Shown here: positions 1 through 9,615 of the stretch, one piece after another
Position numbering within the stretch: the first letter of the stretch is position 1
Layout of the letters: every line of letters begins with the position of its first letter
Source: Sphingomonas sp. OK281
GTDB taxonomy: Bacteria; Pseudomonadota; Alphaproteobacteria; Sphingomonadales; Sphingomonadaceae
Direction of reading: 5' to 3'
Length of the DNA: 64,000 nucleotides
NCBI RefSeq assembly: GCF_900115295.1
Contig: NZ_FOVZ01000008.1
Location: 62,001 to 126,000, forward strand
Position numbers and translations under genes: made by a program
The notes under the pieces: generated by a model
The model's input: the letters and a program-made list of their open reading frames with translations, nothing else
Database searches by the model: none
What the model was told of the DNA's origin: nothing

Positions 1-693
1 GATGACGTCGCGCTCCTCGGGCGTGAGCCAGGTTGCTTCCTGCGGACGATCCGACAGAAGCCGCAGCACGAAGAAGCCGATAATGACGGCGGGGAAGCCC
101 TCGATGACGAAGAGCCACTGCCAGCCGGCAAGTCCGAGCGCACCGTCGATACCGAGCATCATGCCACCCAGCGGCCCACCGATCACCGATGATATCGGGA
201 TGGCGACGAGGAACCACGACAGAATCCTCGCTCGATACTCGGCTGGAAACCAAGCGGAGAGGAAATAGGCTATGCCCGGAAAGAAGCCAGCCTCGGCGAC
301 CCCCAGCGTGAAACGCATTATGTAGAAGCTGATGGGTCCCGAGACGAGGCACATCCCGCAGGACAGCACGCCCCATGATATCATGATGCGCGCTATCCAG
401 CGCCGTGCCCCGAACCGGTAGAGCAGCATGTTGCTTGGTATCTCGAAACCGCAATACCCGATAAACAGGATGCCCGCGCCCCACCCGAACTGGGTTGCGG
501 TCAGGCCAAGATCGCGGTTCATCTGAAGCGCGGCAAATCCGATGTTCGTCCGGTCGAGAAAATTGAAGACGTATCCGAGCGTCAGGATCGGCAGCATCCG
601 CCATATCACTTTGCGGAAGGCAACAGCCTTCAAGGTTTCGATGTCTGCTTCGGAACCGGACGATCCGTTACCTGGGTTGGCACCGTTGGCCAT
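1..693 (-). CDS. MFS transporter, anion:cation symporter type (partial)
   Basis: The first 231 residues of a major facilitator superfamily transporter are present; the gene runs off the left edge. The reading starts MANGANPG and soon gives a first membrane helix followed by FLDRTNIGFA, the signature of the anion:cation symporter subfamily that imports carboxylates and sugar acids. Several further hydrophobic helices follow, with GWGAGILF and EAGFFPG motifs typical of helices 2 and 4. A GAGGGA ribosome site lies six bases before the ATG. It sits 75 bases after an Ldh-family dehydrogenase on the same strand, so uptake and oxidation of one organic acid is likely. The substrate is not known. Confidence 0.88.
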   Translation of the reverse strand, partial: MANGANPGNGSSGSEADIETLKAVAFRKVIWRMLPILTLGYVFNFLDRTNIGFAALQMNRDLGLTATQFGWGAGILFIGYCGFEIPSNMLLYRFGARRWIARIMISWGVLSCGMCLVSGPISFYIMRFTLGVAEAGFFPGIAYFLSAWFPAEYRARILSWFLVAIPISSVIGGPLGGMMLGIDGALGLAGWQWLFVIEGFPAVIIGFFVLRLLSDRPQEATWLTPEERDVI

Positions 694-768
694 GAGTATT
701 CCCTCTCGTGCCTGCCCAGTTTGCCGGGGTCTTGGCCATGCCGAGGTTCGCTCGGCGTCGAATGCGGT

Positions 769-1821
769 CTAGACGGCGGCGGACACGCCTTTGCCCAGCG
801 TCCTGAGTTCGGACAGGAGCGTAGGGTTGAGCCGGATTCCATCCTGCCGTGCCCGTTTCAGATTCCGATTTTCGATCTCGCCCGGCAACAGCACAGGTGC
901 AGCGGCATCGGCGGGCGGGGTCGAATGCAGGATCTCGGCGAAGTCGTTCATCCGTGACGACAGCCAGTTGCTCGATCCTAACCGCTTGGTATCGATCAGC
1001 AGGAAGTAGTGACCGAGATCCTGAGGCTGCTCGGGATTGTCTACCCAGGACTTTACGTGAGTCAGATAGGCCGCCCCCGAGAGGAGCCCCGCGAGCAGAT
1101 CTACGACGAGCGCCAATCCGTATCCCTTGTGCCCACCGATTGGCAGGAGGAACCCGTTGAGCGCCGCGTTCGCGTCGGTCGTCGGCTTGCCCTCCTTGTC
1201 TGTCGCCCATGTGTCGGGAATCGGCTGGCCCGCTGCGGCCGCGTTGCGAATCTTGGCACGCGCTGCAACGCTGACGGCCATGTCCAGGATGATCGGATCG
1301 CCCCCTGGCGTGGGAAAGCCGAAACCGCAGGGGCTGTTGCCAAGGCGCGCCTCCCGCCCGCCCCAGGGAGCGATGGTCGTCGTGGCGTTGCTACCGATGA
1401 GGCTCGCGAATCCTTCCTGTGCTGCAAAGTAGCAATAGGGGGACACCGGGCCAAAGTGATTGCTACCGCGCGCTAGAGCCAATCCGATGCCGGTTTCCGA
1501 TGCGGCTTTCATCGCGGCCCTAAGCGCATGCATGCCAACCAAGGGTCCTACGCCGTTGTCTCCATCGACGCGGACGATGGCCGGAGCCACGGTCTCTACC
1601 GCGATGTTGGGTCGGGCGCTGATCCCATCGATCCGCAAGCGCTCGCCGTACGATATGATCCGCCCAACTCCGTGGGTGCCAAGACCGAACATTTCTGCGA
1701 GCACGAGGACACGTGCCGCTTGCCTCGCGTCGTCGGCGGATAATCCCAGACCTCGGAGCGCAGCGACAGAAATGTCTCGAAGTGCGTCCTCAGTCAGAAC
1801 TTTGCTCTCGATGTCTGTCAT
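769..1821 (-). CDS. Ldh family oxidoreductase (malate/L-lactate/ureidoglycolate dehydrogenase type)
   Basis: A 350-residue protein of the usual length for the YlbC/YiaK/Ldh family, cytoplasmic NAD(P)-dependent 2-hydroxyacid dehydrogenases unrelated to classical Rossmann LDH. Family marks include GTHGVGR near residue 48-54, the catalytic SNHFGP with His near 122, and GGHKGYGLAL near 229-238. It lies upstream of the MFS transporter on the minus strand and diverges from a LysR gene, which probably controls both. The sequence does not tell which hydroxy or keto acid is used. Confidence 0.9.
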   Translation of the reverse strand: MTDIESKVLTEDALRDISVAALRGLGLSADDARQAARVLVLAEMFGLGTHGVGRIISYGERLRIDGISARPNIAVETVAPAIVRVDGDNGVGPLVGMHALRAAMKAASETGIGLALARGSNHFGPVSPYCYFAAQEGFASLIGSNATTTIAPWGGREARLGNSPCGFGFPTPGGDPIILDMAVSVAARAKIRNAAAAGQPIPDTWATDKEGKPTTDANAALNGFLLPIGGHKGYGLALVVDLLAGLLSGAAYLTHVKSWVDNPEQPQDLGHYFLLIDTKRLGSSNWLSSRMNDFAEILHSTPPADAAAPVLLPGEIENRNLKRARQDGIRLNPTLLSELRTLGKGVSAAV

Positions 1822-1961
1822 GGCGTCGGGCTCTCCATCTTCGACATGCCTCGTCGCGGCTCCGCGTCGGCAAATCTGATTTAATGTGAGCCTGTCCTAC
1901 CGGTTTGACCTGGCCGGAAAAGCTAGGCAAAGCCGCTTTCAAAGCTCAGGAAACCTGTTCA

Positions 1962-2843
1962 GTGGATACCCAATTCCTCGCTGGCTTCGTGGCGTTCGCC
2001 CAGCATGGTTCAGTCGTGGCGGCAGCACGCCATCTTAATATCGCGCCGAGCACACTGGCGCTGCGGATCCGATCGCTGGAAAAGGATTTGGGTTTCGCGT
2101 TGATGACGCGGTCGGGGCGTATTGCCCGGCCGACGTCGTCGGGAGCGGCCGTAGCCCTTAGAGCCGAGGCAATTCTACGCGATCTTCGCGAGCTCAAGAT
2201 GCTGTCGGACGAGGCGGAACCGCATGGTCAATTGAGACTCGGCGTCGCACAGACAGCAATAACTACGGTGCTGTGTGACGTACTTCCGGAGATCGCGCGA
2301 AAATATCCAAATCTCGAGATTACCGTTCAGAAAGGATCATCATCGCAGATATTCGCGATGGTGAACGATGCCAGTGTCGATGGAGCATTCCTGTTCCACC
2401 CACCGTGGACATTGCCCAAGGGCTTTGTCTGGCACGCGCTACGTGAGGAGAAGTTCGTCGTCATAGCTGACGGCGCAGAGGAAGAGTTAGACCCCTTGAT
2501 GCTGTTGAGGGAGCGTCCCTTCGTTCGCTACGATCGGTTGCTATGGTCGGGGCAGATCGCCGAGACCTTTCTGCGGCGCGAGCGCATTCAGCCGAATGAG
2601 CGGGTCGAGTTGGACGCGCTGGACGCTATCGCAGTCCTTGTCGATCGTGGGCTTGGGGTCTCACTCGTTCCAGACCGGTCCATACCTTGGCCGGCGGGAC
2701 TGGGAATTGTTAAACACGGCCTCGGCGCTCTGGCGCCGGTGCGGAACCTAGGGTTACTTTGGCCGATCAATTCAAGCTATGACCGGGTAATGGACAAGAT
2801 ACTGCAAGAGGTCTTGACGCTAGAACGCAACCAAAATCAGTAG
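1962..2843 (+). CDS. LysR family transcriptional regulator
   Basis: A LysR-type regulator of about 293 residues. The winged helix-turn-helix lies at the N-terminus (DTQFLAGFVAFAQHGSVVAA, then a recognition helix with TLALRIRSLEKDLG) and a periplasmic-binding-like effector domain follows. An upstream TTG at 1905 would also keep the frame open, but the HTH begins right after the GTG at 1962 and AGGAA lies ten bases before it, so the shorter start is preferred. It diverges from the Ldh dehydrogenase/transporter pair and likely regulates them. Confidence 0.87.
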   Translation: MDTQFLAGFVAFAQHGSVVAAARHLNIAPSTLALRIRSLEKDLGFALMTRSGRIARPTSSGAAVALRAEAILRDLRELKMLSDEAEPHGQLRLGVAQTAITTVLCDVLPEIARKYPNLEITVQKGSSSQIFAMVNDASVDGAFLFHPPWTLPKGFVWHALREEKFVVIADGAEEELDPLMLLRERPFVRYDRLLWSGQIAETFLRRERIQPNERVELDALDAIAVLVDRGLGVSLVPDRSIPWPAGLGIVKHGLGALAPVRNLGLLWPINSSYDRVMDKILQEVLTLERNQNQ

Positions 2844-3499
2844 AGGTCGCTCTCATATTCTTCCAGGCCAAGAAAACGCCGTAGGAGCTTCACGTAGCAC
2901 CGATGATATCATCATCAAAACTGAAATTCAGGGATACCATGGGGGGGAGCTTTTGGAAGCTACAAGACGATCGCTCAAAGTCCAGAGCTTGACCGTGTAC
3001 CACGGATAATGTCGAAATCAAACGAACCTGGTTCTGCTTTTCAGATGTCTGGATCGGCAATGCGTAAGCATAGCGCTCTAACCAACGCGTCCAGCGCCGG
3101 CGCCATATGGCGCTGCTTGGGGGTAACAAAGCTAGAATCTAGAGAATGGGGCCAACCACGCTTGAAGAAGCGCCACAAGTCGTGCATCCGCTAGGTGGTC
3201 GGCAGACCGCAAGTGGAGCGGCTCTAGCCACTGGGCTCTACGGGCACGACACCTGATCGACGGCGGCGCGATCCATCGATCACTCGATCGGACTACATTG
3301 GCAGGGTCGCTTCGAGGCTTCCGGTATTTCGTCCATCCTTCCGGTGTCGGCGGTGAACGTCGTCAGGATTTATGCGTATTTGGGAGACGACATTCGCAAG
3401 AGCACCGCTATGTGCACTGGGTTCGATCACCCCCCGCGCTTAGACGAATGGTAAGGAATTTTTGAGATCGTCCGAAACGAGTGTGCTGATCGCCCCGAG
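2844..3499. other. Intergenic region with a possible coding remnant
   Basis: No convincing gene. The plus frame from 3272 to 3454 reads like protein (GRFEASGISSILPVS, then VVRIYAYLGDD and a stop) but has no start codon or ribosome site and no family was recognised, so it may be the tail of a lost gene. The rest shows no clear repeats or hairpins. Confidence 0.3.
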
Positions 3500-5092
3500 C
3501 TATGGCCGACGGGCTGAACCAGGCGGTTCGGATGGTGCAGCCCATTCTCGGTGTCGTGCGATCGCGTACATCTGGCTGGTCATGTCCTTCCACAACGCCG
3601 TTCGATCGCCGTTCCGTGCGTAGACTTGCGCCATGCTGTGCGTCGCGCCCGGGACATAGGTGAAGTCGGCGCGTCCACCGACCTTGCGGAAGGCGGCTTC
3701 GAGCCGGCGGACGGATCCGTCTAGATAATAGGAATCGAGCGCGCCGACCGTGAGGTGGACCTTGCCGTCCAGATCCCTCTTCAGGCGCGGCCAGTCCGTC
3801 TCGATGCGGTGACCGATATCATAATGGTCGCGCCAATAAGCCGCTACCTGCAGGTCGATCGCCCCGGTAGTGCGATCGAACAGGGAAGCGGGCGTGCCGT
3901 CGGAACTGCGCGGGGAGAAAACCCATTCGAACGAACGGAGCTGTCCGCCGTCAGGGCCCAAGACCGCTTCCAGCTTCGCTGCCTGCTCGATGGTCGTCCG
4001 GACGGTGCCCCGATCGCGTTCCAGCGGGCGCGCTGCGCCGGTGCCATCTCGGTACATGTTCGCACCCGACGCATAGAGGTCGACGCCGGTGAAGTTCCGG
4101 AAGTCAACGGGATCGGGTGAGGTAGGCCAGCTTCCACCAAACGATGCCGGGTGCTGTACCATCGTCCACAAGGCGAACCAGCCGCCCGAGCTGTGACCGG
4201 TGAGGAAGCGCCCCGATGGTTTCGCATCCATCCGGTAGCGGGCCTCCAACGCAGGTATCACCTCGCTGACCAGCGCCTGCCCCCAGGGTCCGGTGTTGAC
4301 GCTATCAGCGAACTCGGTCGTTCCGATCGGAGTTGCGAAATCGAGCGACACCCAGATCATTGGCGGGATGACGCCCGTCTTCATCAAATGCCACTGGCTC
4401 GACAATTGCTGGCCATTGAGCTTGTGGTTCGCGCCAAAGCCTCCAGCCATGTAGATCGTGGGATAGCGCACGCGAGCCTTGGGATCATACCCAGGTGGCG
4501 TTAGCACCCAGGCGGCGATGGTCTGATCGGTACCGCGAAAATGCGTCAGCAGGGGCGAAGCGATTCGCTCGTCATGAAGATGCGGCCGCGACGCGGTGAT
4601 CTGTTCGGCGGCGTGTGGCGGCAGTCCGGTAACGTCGAACTGACCGGGTTCGGGTGCCTCTATGTGGTCGAGCGGGATCGACGGCATCGACGCGAGCGGG
4701 AAGCGAACGGTCACTACCTTCGAAACCAGGTCGCCGCTTCCCCGCCCGCCATATCCATAGCTCGCATCGCGATCGAGCACCGCCTGCACCCGGTATGCGC
4801 CCGGCGTCAGGGTGGCAAAACCCTTCGGGAACGCTGTCTCGTCCGTATCGATCGTGACGCTGTGCCCAATGCTGAAACCAGCAACATCTCGAGCCGCTAC
4901 GAACACGGCGTCAGGCCCGATATCCACCGTCTCGTCCTTCGCATTGTCCGACGTAGCCGGTTCCGCGAAAAGCAACAGCCGTCCGCGGGCATGGATGGCG
5001 ACGTCGGGCGGCAAGGTAACCGTAAAGCGGGTTTCGGGAAGCGTGGCACCCAGCAGGGCGAAGGCAGAGACGAGAATGAGCAAGCGGCGCAT
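3500..5092 (-). CDS. Secreted esterase of the alpha/beta hydrolase (putative esterase) family
   Basis: A protein of about 530 residues with an N-terminal signal peptide (MRRLLILVSAFALLGATL) and a C-terminal esterase domain of the Esterase D/enterochelin-esterase type. The nucleophile elbow reads TGHSSGG with Ser near residue 301, and HSMAQV near the C-terminus could supply the catalytic His. The first 180 residues form a beta-rich domain of unknown role. The frame is open up to 5272, but the signal peptide and a GGA site fix the start at 5092. Probably periplasmic. It diverges from an HxlR regulator. The substrate is unknown. Confidence 0.82.
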   Translation of the reverse strand: MRRLLILVSAFALLGATLPETRFTVTLPPDVAIHARGRLLLFAEPATSDNAKDETVDIGPDAVFVAARDVAGFSIGHSVTIDTDETAFPKGFATLTPGAYRVQAVLDRDASYGYGGRGSGDLVSKVVTVRFPLASMPSIPLDHIEAPEPGQFDVTGLPPHAAEQITASRPHLHDERIASPLLTHFRGTDQTIAAWVLTPPGYDPKARVRYPTIYMAGGFGANHKLNGQQLSSQWHLMKTGVIPPMIWVSLDFATPIGTTEFADSVNTGPWGQALVSEVIPALEARYRMDAKPSGRFLTGHSSGGWFALWTMVQHPASFGGSWPTSPDPVDFRNFTGVDLYASGANMYRDGTGAARPLERDRGTVRTTIEQAAKLEAVLGPDGGQLRSFEWVFSPRSSDGTPASLFDRTTGAIDLQVAAYWRDHYDIGHRIETDWPRLKRDLDGKVHLTVGALDSYYLDGSVRRLEAAFRKVGGRADFTYVPGATHSMAQVYARNGDRTALWKDMTSQMYAIARHREWAAPSEPPGSARRP

Positions 5093-5237
5093 GAAGGTCC
5101 TATCGATGGTCGGGCGATCCGGATGTCGGAACCGGATGCGCGATCCGAAGCTAACATATGTGTCTAATTCGCTATTTCCACTAGTCGACAACTCCGACCG
5201 ATCTGCCCCTTCCCCGATGCGTGGAGCAAGGACGGCG

Positions 5238-5726
5238 ATGGTCTGGATCTCGAATTCGATGGCAGATGCCAATCGAAAGAACGGACGGGGAGAGATCGCC
5301 GGCGAGTTGCGTACTAGGTATACGCGAGGCTATCTGGTGCCATTCCCTGTCGACCCGGTGTTCTTTGCTGACCGCGCTGCCCGCACATTCTTCGATCAGG
5401 TCGCAAATAAAGGGGCGGTGATGATCGTGACCATTTCCTCGGAGCGACCGGCACGCTTCAATGAGATGAAGCGCCGATTGGAGGGCGTCAGGCACAAAGC
5501 GCTGACGCAGGCACTCCGCCGGTTGAAGCGTAACGGACTGATCGCACGCCGAGTTCTCGCGACGTCGCCCGCTGCCGTGGAATATTCGCTCACGCCACTA
5601 GGACATTCTCTGCAAACACCGTTCCGGGCCGTGTATGACTGGTCGATCGAACATCGTGACGAACTCGAAGACGCTAAACGGTTCTACGACGAGAGGCAGT
5701 CGGATTGCCCCCCGATGGAATCATGA
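5238..5726 (+). CDS. HxlR family winged-helix regulator
   Basis: A 162-residue protein with an HxlR-type winged helix: ARFNEMKRRLEGVRHKALTQ followed by LRRLKRNGLIARRV and YSLTPLGHSL, the usual order for these DNA-binding repressors or activators. AAGGA lies five bases before the chosen ATG; a second ATG at 5259 is possible. It diverges from the secreted esterase with about 145 bases between them, which makes that esterase the likely target. Confidence 0.85.
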   Translation: MVWISNSMADANRKNGRGEIAGELRTRYTRGYLVPFPVDPVFFADRAARTFFDQVANKGAVMIVTISSERPARFNEMKRRLEGVRHKALTQALRRLKRNGLIARRVLATSPAAVEYSLTPLGHSLQTPFRAVYDWSIEHRDELEDAKRFYDERQSDCPPMES

Positions 5727-5980
5727 GAATGGATATAGCACCGAAAGTTCAGGATAAGTTCGACGTAGCTGTTCAGTGCCAGTCGGACGCGCGTGGGCCA
5801 CGCAAGCGTGCTCGACGGCTGCCCATTGATCCGCAGCTTGTCGAACGCGTCGAGGTAGAACGCCAAGAATATCTCGTTGCACCGGCCCTGCAGATACCAA
5901 GCAATGGGGGCCAGCGCCGGCCACCAGTTCTCCCAATGTGGATTTCCGGTTCCCCGCCAGGTCAAGGCAAACGTGACTAG
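5727..5980 (-). pseudogene. Fragment of an unidentified protein cut by the IS701-type element
   Basis: The minus strand is open from just inside the insertion site towards the HxlR gene and reads like real protein (FALTWRGTGNPHWENWW, later RVRLALNSYVELILNF), with hydrophobic stretches. It has no good start of its own and an in-frame stop lies just across the reconstructed insertion site, so this is a remnant. The ELILNF motif is loosely like bacterial two-helix ion channels, but that is a weak guess. Confidence 0.3.
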
Positions 5981-7087
5981 CACTACTTTGGCAGGTTGAA
6001 GGAACCGGTTGGGATCGTCGTTGATTCCGGTGGCATGAAGGGCTGACCGGGACAGTGCGTGATGGTGTCGAGCGATAGCTGGCGAGAGGATCTAGAGAGT
6101 TGGCTGGCGCCGTTTCCCGAGGGATTGACGCACCCGGCGCAACGGCGGATGTGTCCGGCGTACATTGCCGGCTCCGCCTGTTCCTGCCTGAAAGCTGGAC
6201 AGACGATCCGGCGCGAATGAAACGCGCTCGGGTCCCGGCGGAGCGGCAATTGGTGATGAGCAAAGCCCGACATCGCCATGGCGGAGATAGACCGAGTGAT
6301 GGCCGCAGGCGCCCGCTTCGGATGCGTGCTGGCTGATGCGGAGTACGGCCCAGGAGCGGCGTTCCGTCAGGCTTTGAGCGAGCGAGGACTGTCTTGGGCG
6401 GTCGGCCTGTCGTCTCGACAAACCGTCTACGCGGCCGATGTCGAATTGACCTTTCCGGCAGCACGCGGCGGAAGGCCGCGCAAATACCATATCCCCGACC
6501 AAGCACCGGTATCAGTTGCGGATATCCTAGCCAGCGAGGCGTGGCGGAAGGTCGCATGACGCCGCGGCACCAAGGGGCGGCTCATATGCCTGTTCGCCGC
6601 CCGGCGCGTTCGGATCGCCGAGGGCCACCGCCATCGTATGGCCGACAACCGCGTTCAGGCCATGCCTGGGGAGGAGGTCTGGCTGGTTGGCGAACGCCGT
6701 TCGAGTGGCGAGCGCAAAAACTATGCTTCCAATTTCCCGCCCGATACGCCGCTGCGTCAGCTAGCCGCTACAATCAAGGCGCGATGGGTCTGCGAGCAAG
6801 CCTACCAGCAACTAAAAGAGGAACCCGGGCTCGACCATTTCGAGGGTCGATCATGACCAGGATTGCACAGACATGCCTTGATGACGATGCTCGCCGACGC
6901 CTTCCTGCAATCCCGCCGCCTCAAGGCCGCGGGGCGGAAAAAAGAGTCGGTTGACCGCCTCGCAACCGATCCTGCCGGCGATCAGGCAGGCGATCCTCGA
7001 TCGGCTAGCAAGACCGCCACCTATGCAGTGCCCGCACTGCCATAAGCCGCTGGCAACCGCCGACGAACCAACTCTGCCAAAGTAGTG
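5981..7087 (+). mobile_element. Degenerate IS701-family insertion sequence
   Basis: The ends carry perfect 13-bp inverted repeats (CACTACTTTGGCA at 5981-5993, TGCCAAAGTAGTG at 7075-7087) flanked by the target duplication CTAG at 5977-5980 and 7088-7091. The four-base CTAG duplication fits the known YTAR preference of IS701. The element is about 1.1 kb, shorter than the usual 1.4 kb, because the transposase gene has an internal deletion. The right CTAG copy has been split by a later IS5-type insertion. Confidence 0.85.
6062..7085 (+). pseudogene. IS701-family transposase, deleted and frameshifted
   Basis: Homologous pieces appear in order but in changing frames: SSDSWREDLESWLAPF and RRMCPAYIAG at the N-terminus, a jump across a missing segment to LRLFLPESWTDDPARM, then AEIDRVMAAGARFGCVLADA, TIKARWVCEQAYQQLKEEPG with GLDHFEGRS and an early stop, and the C-terminal CPHCHKPLA ending at a TAG inside the right inverted repeat. 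Stops and frame changes show that it is dead. The missing block is about 300 bases, judged from the family's usual length. Confidence 0.85.
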
Positions 7088-7090
7088 CTA

Positions 7091-7931
7091 GGGCTCAGAC
7101 CCACTCACAGCCAAAAGGCGACAGCCGTGGCGAGTGCGACAGCTGACAGGAAGTTAGCCACGAGCTTGTTGTACCGGATGGCGACGCGGCGGAAGTCCTT
7201 CAGGCGACAGAAGGCGTTCTCGACGAGGTGGCGGCTGCGGTATCGCTGTTTGTCATAGCCGATGGTTCGCTTTCGGTTGCGGCGCCCGGAGATGACGGGG
7301 ATAGCACCAACTTCACGGAGCGACCGGCGCAGGCTATCGGCATCGTAGCCTTTGTCGCCGAGCAGGTACCGCATGCGACCGGCGCGGTCGAGGAGTGCGG
7401 GCGCGGCTTTGATGTCGCTGACGTTGCCTGGCGTCGGCATCAGCGCATAGGGACGACCAACGACGTCGGTGAGCGCATGTATATTCGTGGTCCAGCCGCC
7501 CCGCGACCGCCCGATCGCTTGCGCCGAGCGCCCCCTTTTGCGCCGAACGCCGCGCGTTGGATCTTGATGTACGTGCTGTCGATCGCGGTGCTCTTGGTCA
7601 CCACGCCCGCGTCGACCAGCGCAGCGAGCAATTGCAGCCAGAACCCTCGCTGCGACCAGTGGTTGAAGCGATTGTAGATCGTCGTCGAAGGACCGTAGTC
7701 CGCCGGGCAGTCGCACCACCGGCAACCGACCTTGAGCACGTGGATAATCCCCGAGATCACCCGCCGGTCATCGACCCGCCGGGCACCAGGCTGGTTCTTC
7801 GGCAAACGCGGCTCGATCGCCGTCCACGCTCCGTCAAACAACCAGAACAATGCCATCTACTGCCTCCATCGTCACATACTTTGTGAATCAGGAAGCTCTA
7901 CCCAGATCAATAGCCTGATTGGGTTGAGCCC
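7091..7931 (-). mobile_element. IS5-family insertion sequence, apparently intact
   Basis: An 841-bp element bounded by imperfect inverted repeats beginning GGGCTCA at both ends (7091 onward, and the complement of the sequence ending at 7931), with a TA target duplication at 7089-7090 and 7932-7933. The size and TA duplication match the small IS5 subgroups. It landed in the CTAG duplication at the right end of the IS701-type element, so it is the younger of the two. Confidence 0.88.
7105..7856 (-). CDS. IS5-family transposase, two frames joined by a -1 frameshift
   Basis: The first frame starts at 7856 and gives FWLFDGAWTAIEPRLP and GCRWCDCPADYGPSTTIYNR; the second, ending at 7105, gives IGRSRGGWTTNIHALTD, GDKGYDAD and the C-terminal DDE region with RLKDFRRVAIRYNKL. 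The frames meet near 7531-7539, where the coding strand reads A AAA GGG GG, a plausible -1 slippage site of the kind used by many IS5 elements. Fusion there gives a full-length protein of about 250 residues. All catalytic regions appear present. Confidence 0.85.
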
Positions 7932-8078
7932 TAGCGTTGTTTAGCGGAGAGGCAGCGCTCTGCCCTCTTGATGGCTCGGCCTACAGCCCTACTCCCGAGG
8001 CAGTTGATAAGCTAAACGGTGCCGCCTTTTGAGAAGGATCAATGACCTAACGGGCCTACCCTGTTGAGGATGAAAAGA

Positions 8079-8462
8079 ATGACAATCGACGTTATCAATA
8101 TCAATGCAGCGGTTCTTTATCGAAATCCTGGTAAGTATTCGCTGCAGATTTTATCGCCCGACAATGCTCCTGAAGCGAAAGTCACGATCACCCGCGTGAC
8201 CATGGCTCCGGGAGCCTTATCGACAATGCACAGCCACGATCACGCCGAGCAAATCTGGATAATCGAACAGGGCGAGGGTACGGTCTTGCTCGCTGACGGA
8301 ATGTCATCAGTTGTTTCGGCTGGTCAGCTGGTTCGAACGCCTCCGCGAACCGAACACGGCTTGAAGAACATCGGTAAAATTGAATTAGTCTATTTGTCTA
8401 TAACGACGCCACCGGAAAACATGGCAAAGTTCTACGTCGATCATCAACCCCGAAGGCTATAG
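8079..8462 (+). CDS. Small cupin-domain protein
   Basis: A 127-residue single-domain cupin. The metal-binding motif is visible as HSHDHAEQIWIIEQGEG near residues 53-69, with PPRTEHGL later supplying the second-motif His. GAGGA lies nine bases before the chosen ATG; earlier in-frame starts at 8064 and 8070 overlap the ribosome site. Such proteins bind a metal and act as small isomerases, oxygenases or sugar-binding sensors. It stands alone between the IS5 element and a gene-poor stretch, so no role is assigned. Confidence 0.8.
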   Translation: MTIDVININAAVLYRNPGKYSLQILSPDNAPEAKVTITRVTMAPGALSTMHSHDHAEQIWIIEQGEGTVLLADGMSSVVSAGQLVRTPPRTEHGLKNIGKIELVYLSITTPPENMAKFYVDHQPRRL

Positions 8463-9069
8463 CAGCCCGGATCATACTACTCGAAACGGTCATAATCGAG
8501 TACGGTGTCCGCGTAGTTGCTGCGATGATCGACGCCGGTTGATCAAGCTCTCATCCGCGGCTTGCGGAGCGGCGCAGGGTTCTCGAAGAGGAAGGCTGAG
8601 CGGAAAGCCTGGGAGCGGATCAGCTTTCCAGACGGGTCGTCGAGGCGCTTTCCCACAACGTGTTCCCGAATGTGTTTTTCCGAACTGCCAGTTAGTGATT
8701 AAGAAACGTGACCGCTGCGGGTGCCTGGAGTGACCGGTTTTCGGCGGGCTGTTTCGATCTGCGCGACGGCCGAGATCGGGACTGCTGCAAACCGGCAGCT
8801 TCGTGACGCACGGTCGGCGGCTCCTGCAGATCCGGACGTTCGCGCCGTCACGAGGGAACGGCGATATCTGGTCGACTGCCACCGGAAACTCGTGGGAACA
8901 TTGCGGCCGTTCCCGCAGCAGGGGTCAAACAGCAACTACCGACGAAAGCCGCCGTTCGCGATCTTTGCCGCATCACGCCGTCAAGCAAGCAGCTTTGGCC
9001 GCTAACTGCCCGACAGCTCTCGGGTCCCCCGCAAAGGCGGGGGCCGGCATCCTCCGCGGGACCATTGGT
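8463..9069. other. Gene-poor stretch with a possible coding remnant and a hairpin
   Basis: No complete gene. The minus strand from about 8700 to 8543 reads like the end of a protein (EKHIREHVVGKRLDDPSG and LFENPAPLRKPRMRA then stop) without a start, and may be a remnant. At 9026-9043 a GC-rich hairpin (CCCCCGC, loop AAAG, GCGGGGG) lies just past the end of the marR gene and could act as its terminator, though it lacks a T-run. Confidence 0.35.
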
Positions 9070-9570
9070 TCATTCCGTCGCGAGCCACGCCCCAGCATCG
9101 ATCACATCGACCGGCCCGCCTACCAGCGTCCGCAGGACCCGTTCCACGTCGGCAAGCCGATCACCGCCAACCATCTCGGCCCAGGTCCGCCGCAGATCGT
9201 CTAGAATGGCTTGGCCCTGCGCCAGCATATCCTGGCCGTGTGACGTGAGCAGCAGCGGCCTGCGCCGACCATCGGCAGCATCGATCGCGCGCGTGACATA
9301 GCCCCGCGCCTCCAGCGTCGCGATCGTCTTGGCCGCCGCCTGCTTGGTGATGCGCAGCTTGCCCGCCAACGCCACCGCACTGTCCGTACCGCCCTGGATC
9401 GCGCGCATCGCGAATTCATGATTTGCGCGCACGTCGGGGTGTCCCCGCTTCGCGAGTTCGAGCGTGGCCGTATCCACCATCGCCCGAAAGCCGCCGAGCA
9501 ACAGCAGTGCCAGGGCCGGTCCCGGCGGTACGCTCGACGGCGGCGTTGCGAAAGGAGGCGGAATAGGCAC
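9070..9570 (-). CDS. MarR family transcriptional regulator
   Basis: About 166 residues with the MarR winged helix: ALAGKLRITKQAAAKTIATLE, then ARGYVTRAIDAADGRRRPL as recognition helix and wing. The frame is open to a TTG at 9585, but that codon lies inside an operator-like palindrome, so the GTG at 9570 is preferred. It diverges from an alpha/beta hydrolase. Two matching palindromes in the gap suggest autoregulation and repression of the hydrolase, relieved by a small ligand. Confidence 0.85.
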   Translation of the reverse strand: MPIPPPFATPPSSVPPGPALALLLLGGFRAMVDTATLELAKRGHPDVRANHEFAMRAIQGGTDSAVALAGKLRITKQAAAKTIATLEARGYVTRAIDAADGRRRPLLLTSHGQDMLAQGQAILDDLRRTWAEMVGGDRLADVERVLRTLVGGPVDVIDAGAWLATE

Positions 9571-9578
9571 ACGCCTAA

Positions 9579-9597
9579 TAGACAACCCTATTGACTA
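9579..9597. promoter_or_regulatory. MarR-type operator, site 1
   Basis: The 19-bp imperfect palindrome TAGACAACCCTATTGACTA lies just upstream of the marR start. Its half-sites (TAGnCAA and TTGnCTA) match site 2, 37 bases away. Two matching palindromes in one divergent promoter are typical of a MarR repressor. Confidence 0.6.
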
Positions 9598-9615
9598 AAT
9601 GCAAGCCGAAGCAGA

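Noticed and set aside
5721..6557. 278-codon minus-strand frame through the IS701 remnant
   Set aside because: Runs across both a gene fragment and the element end; the opposite strand has clear transposase homology.
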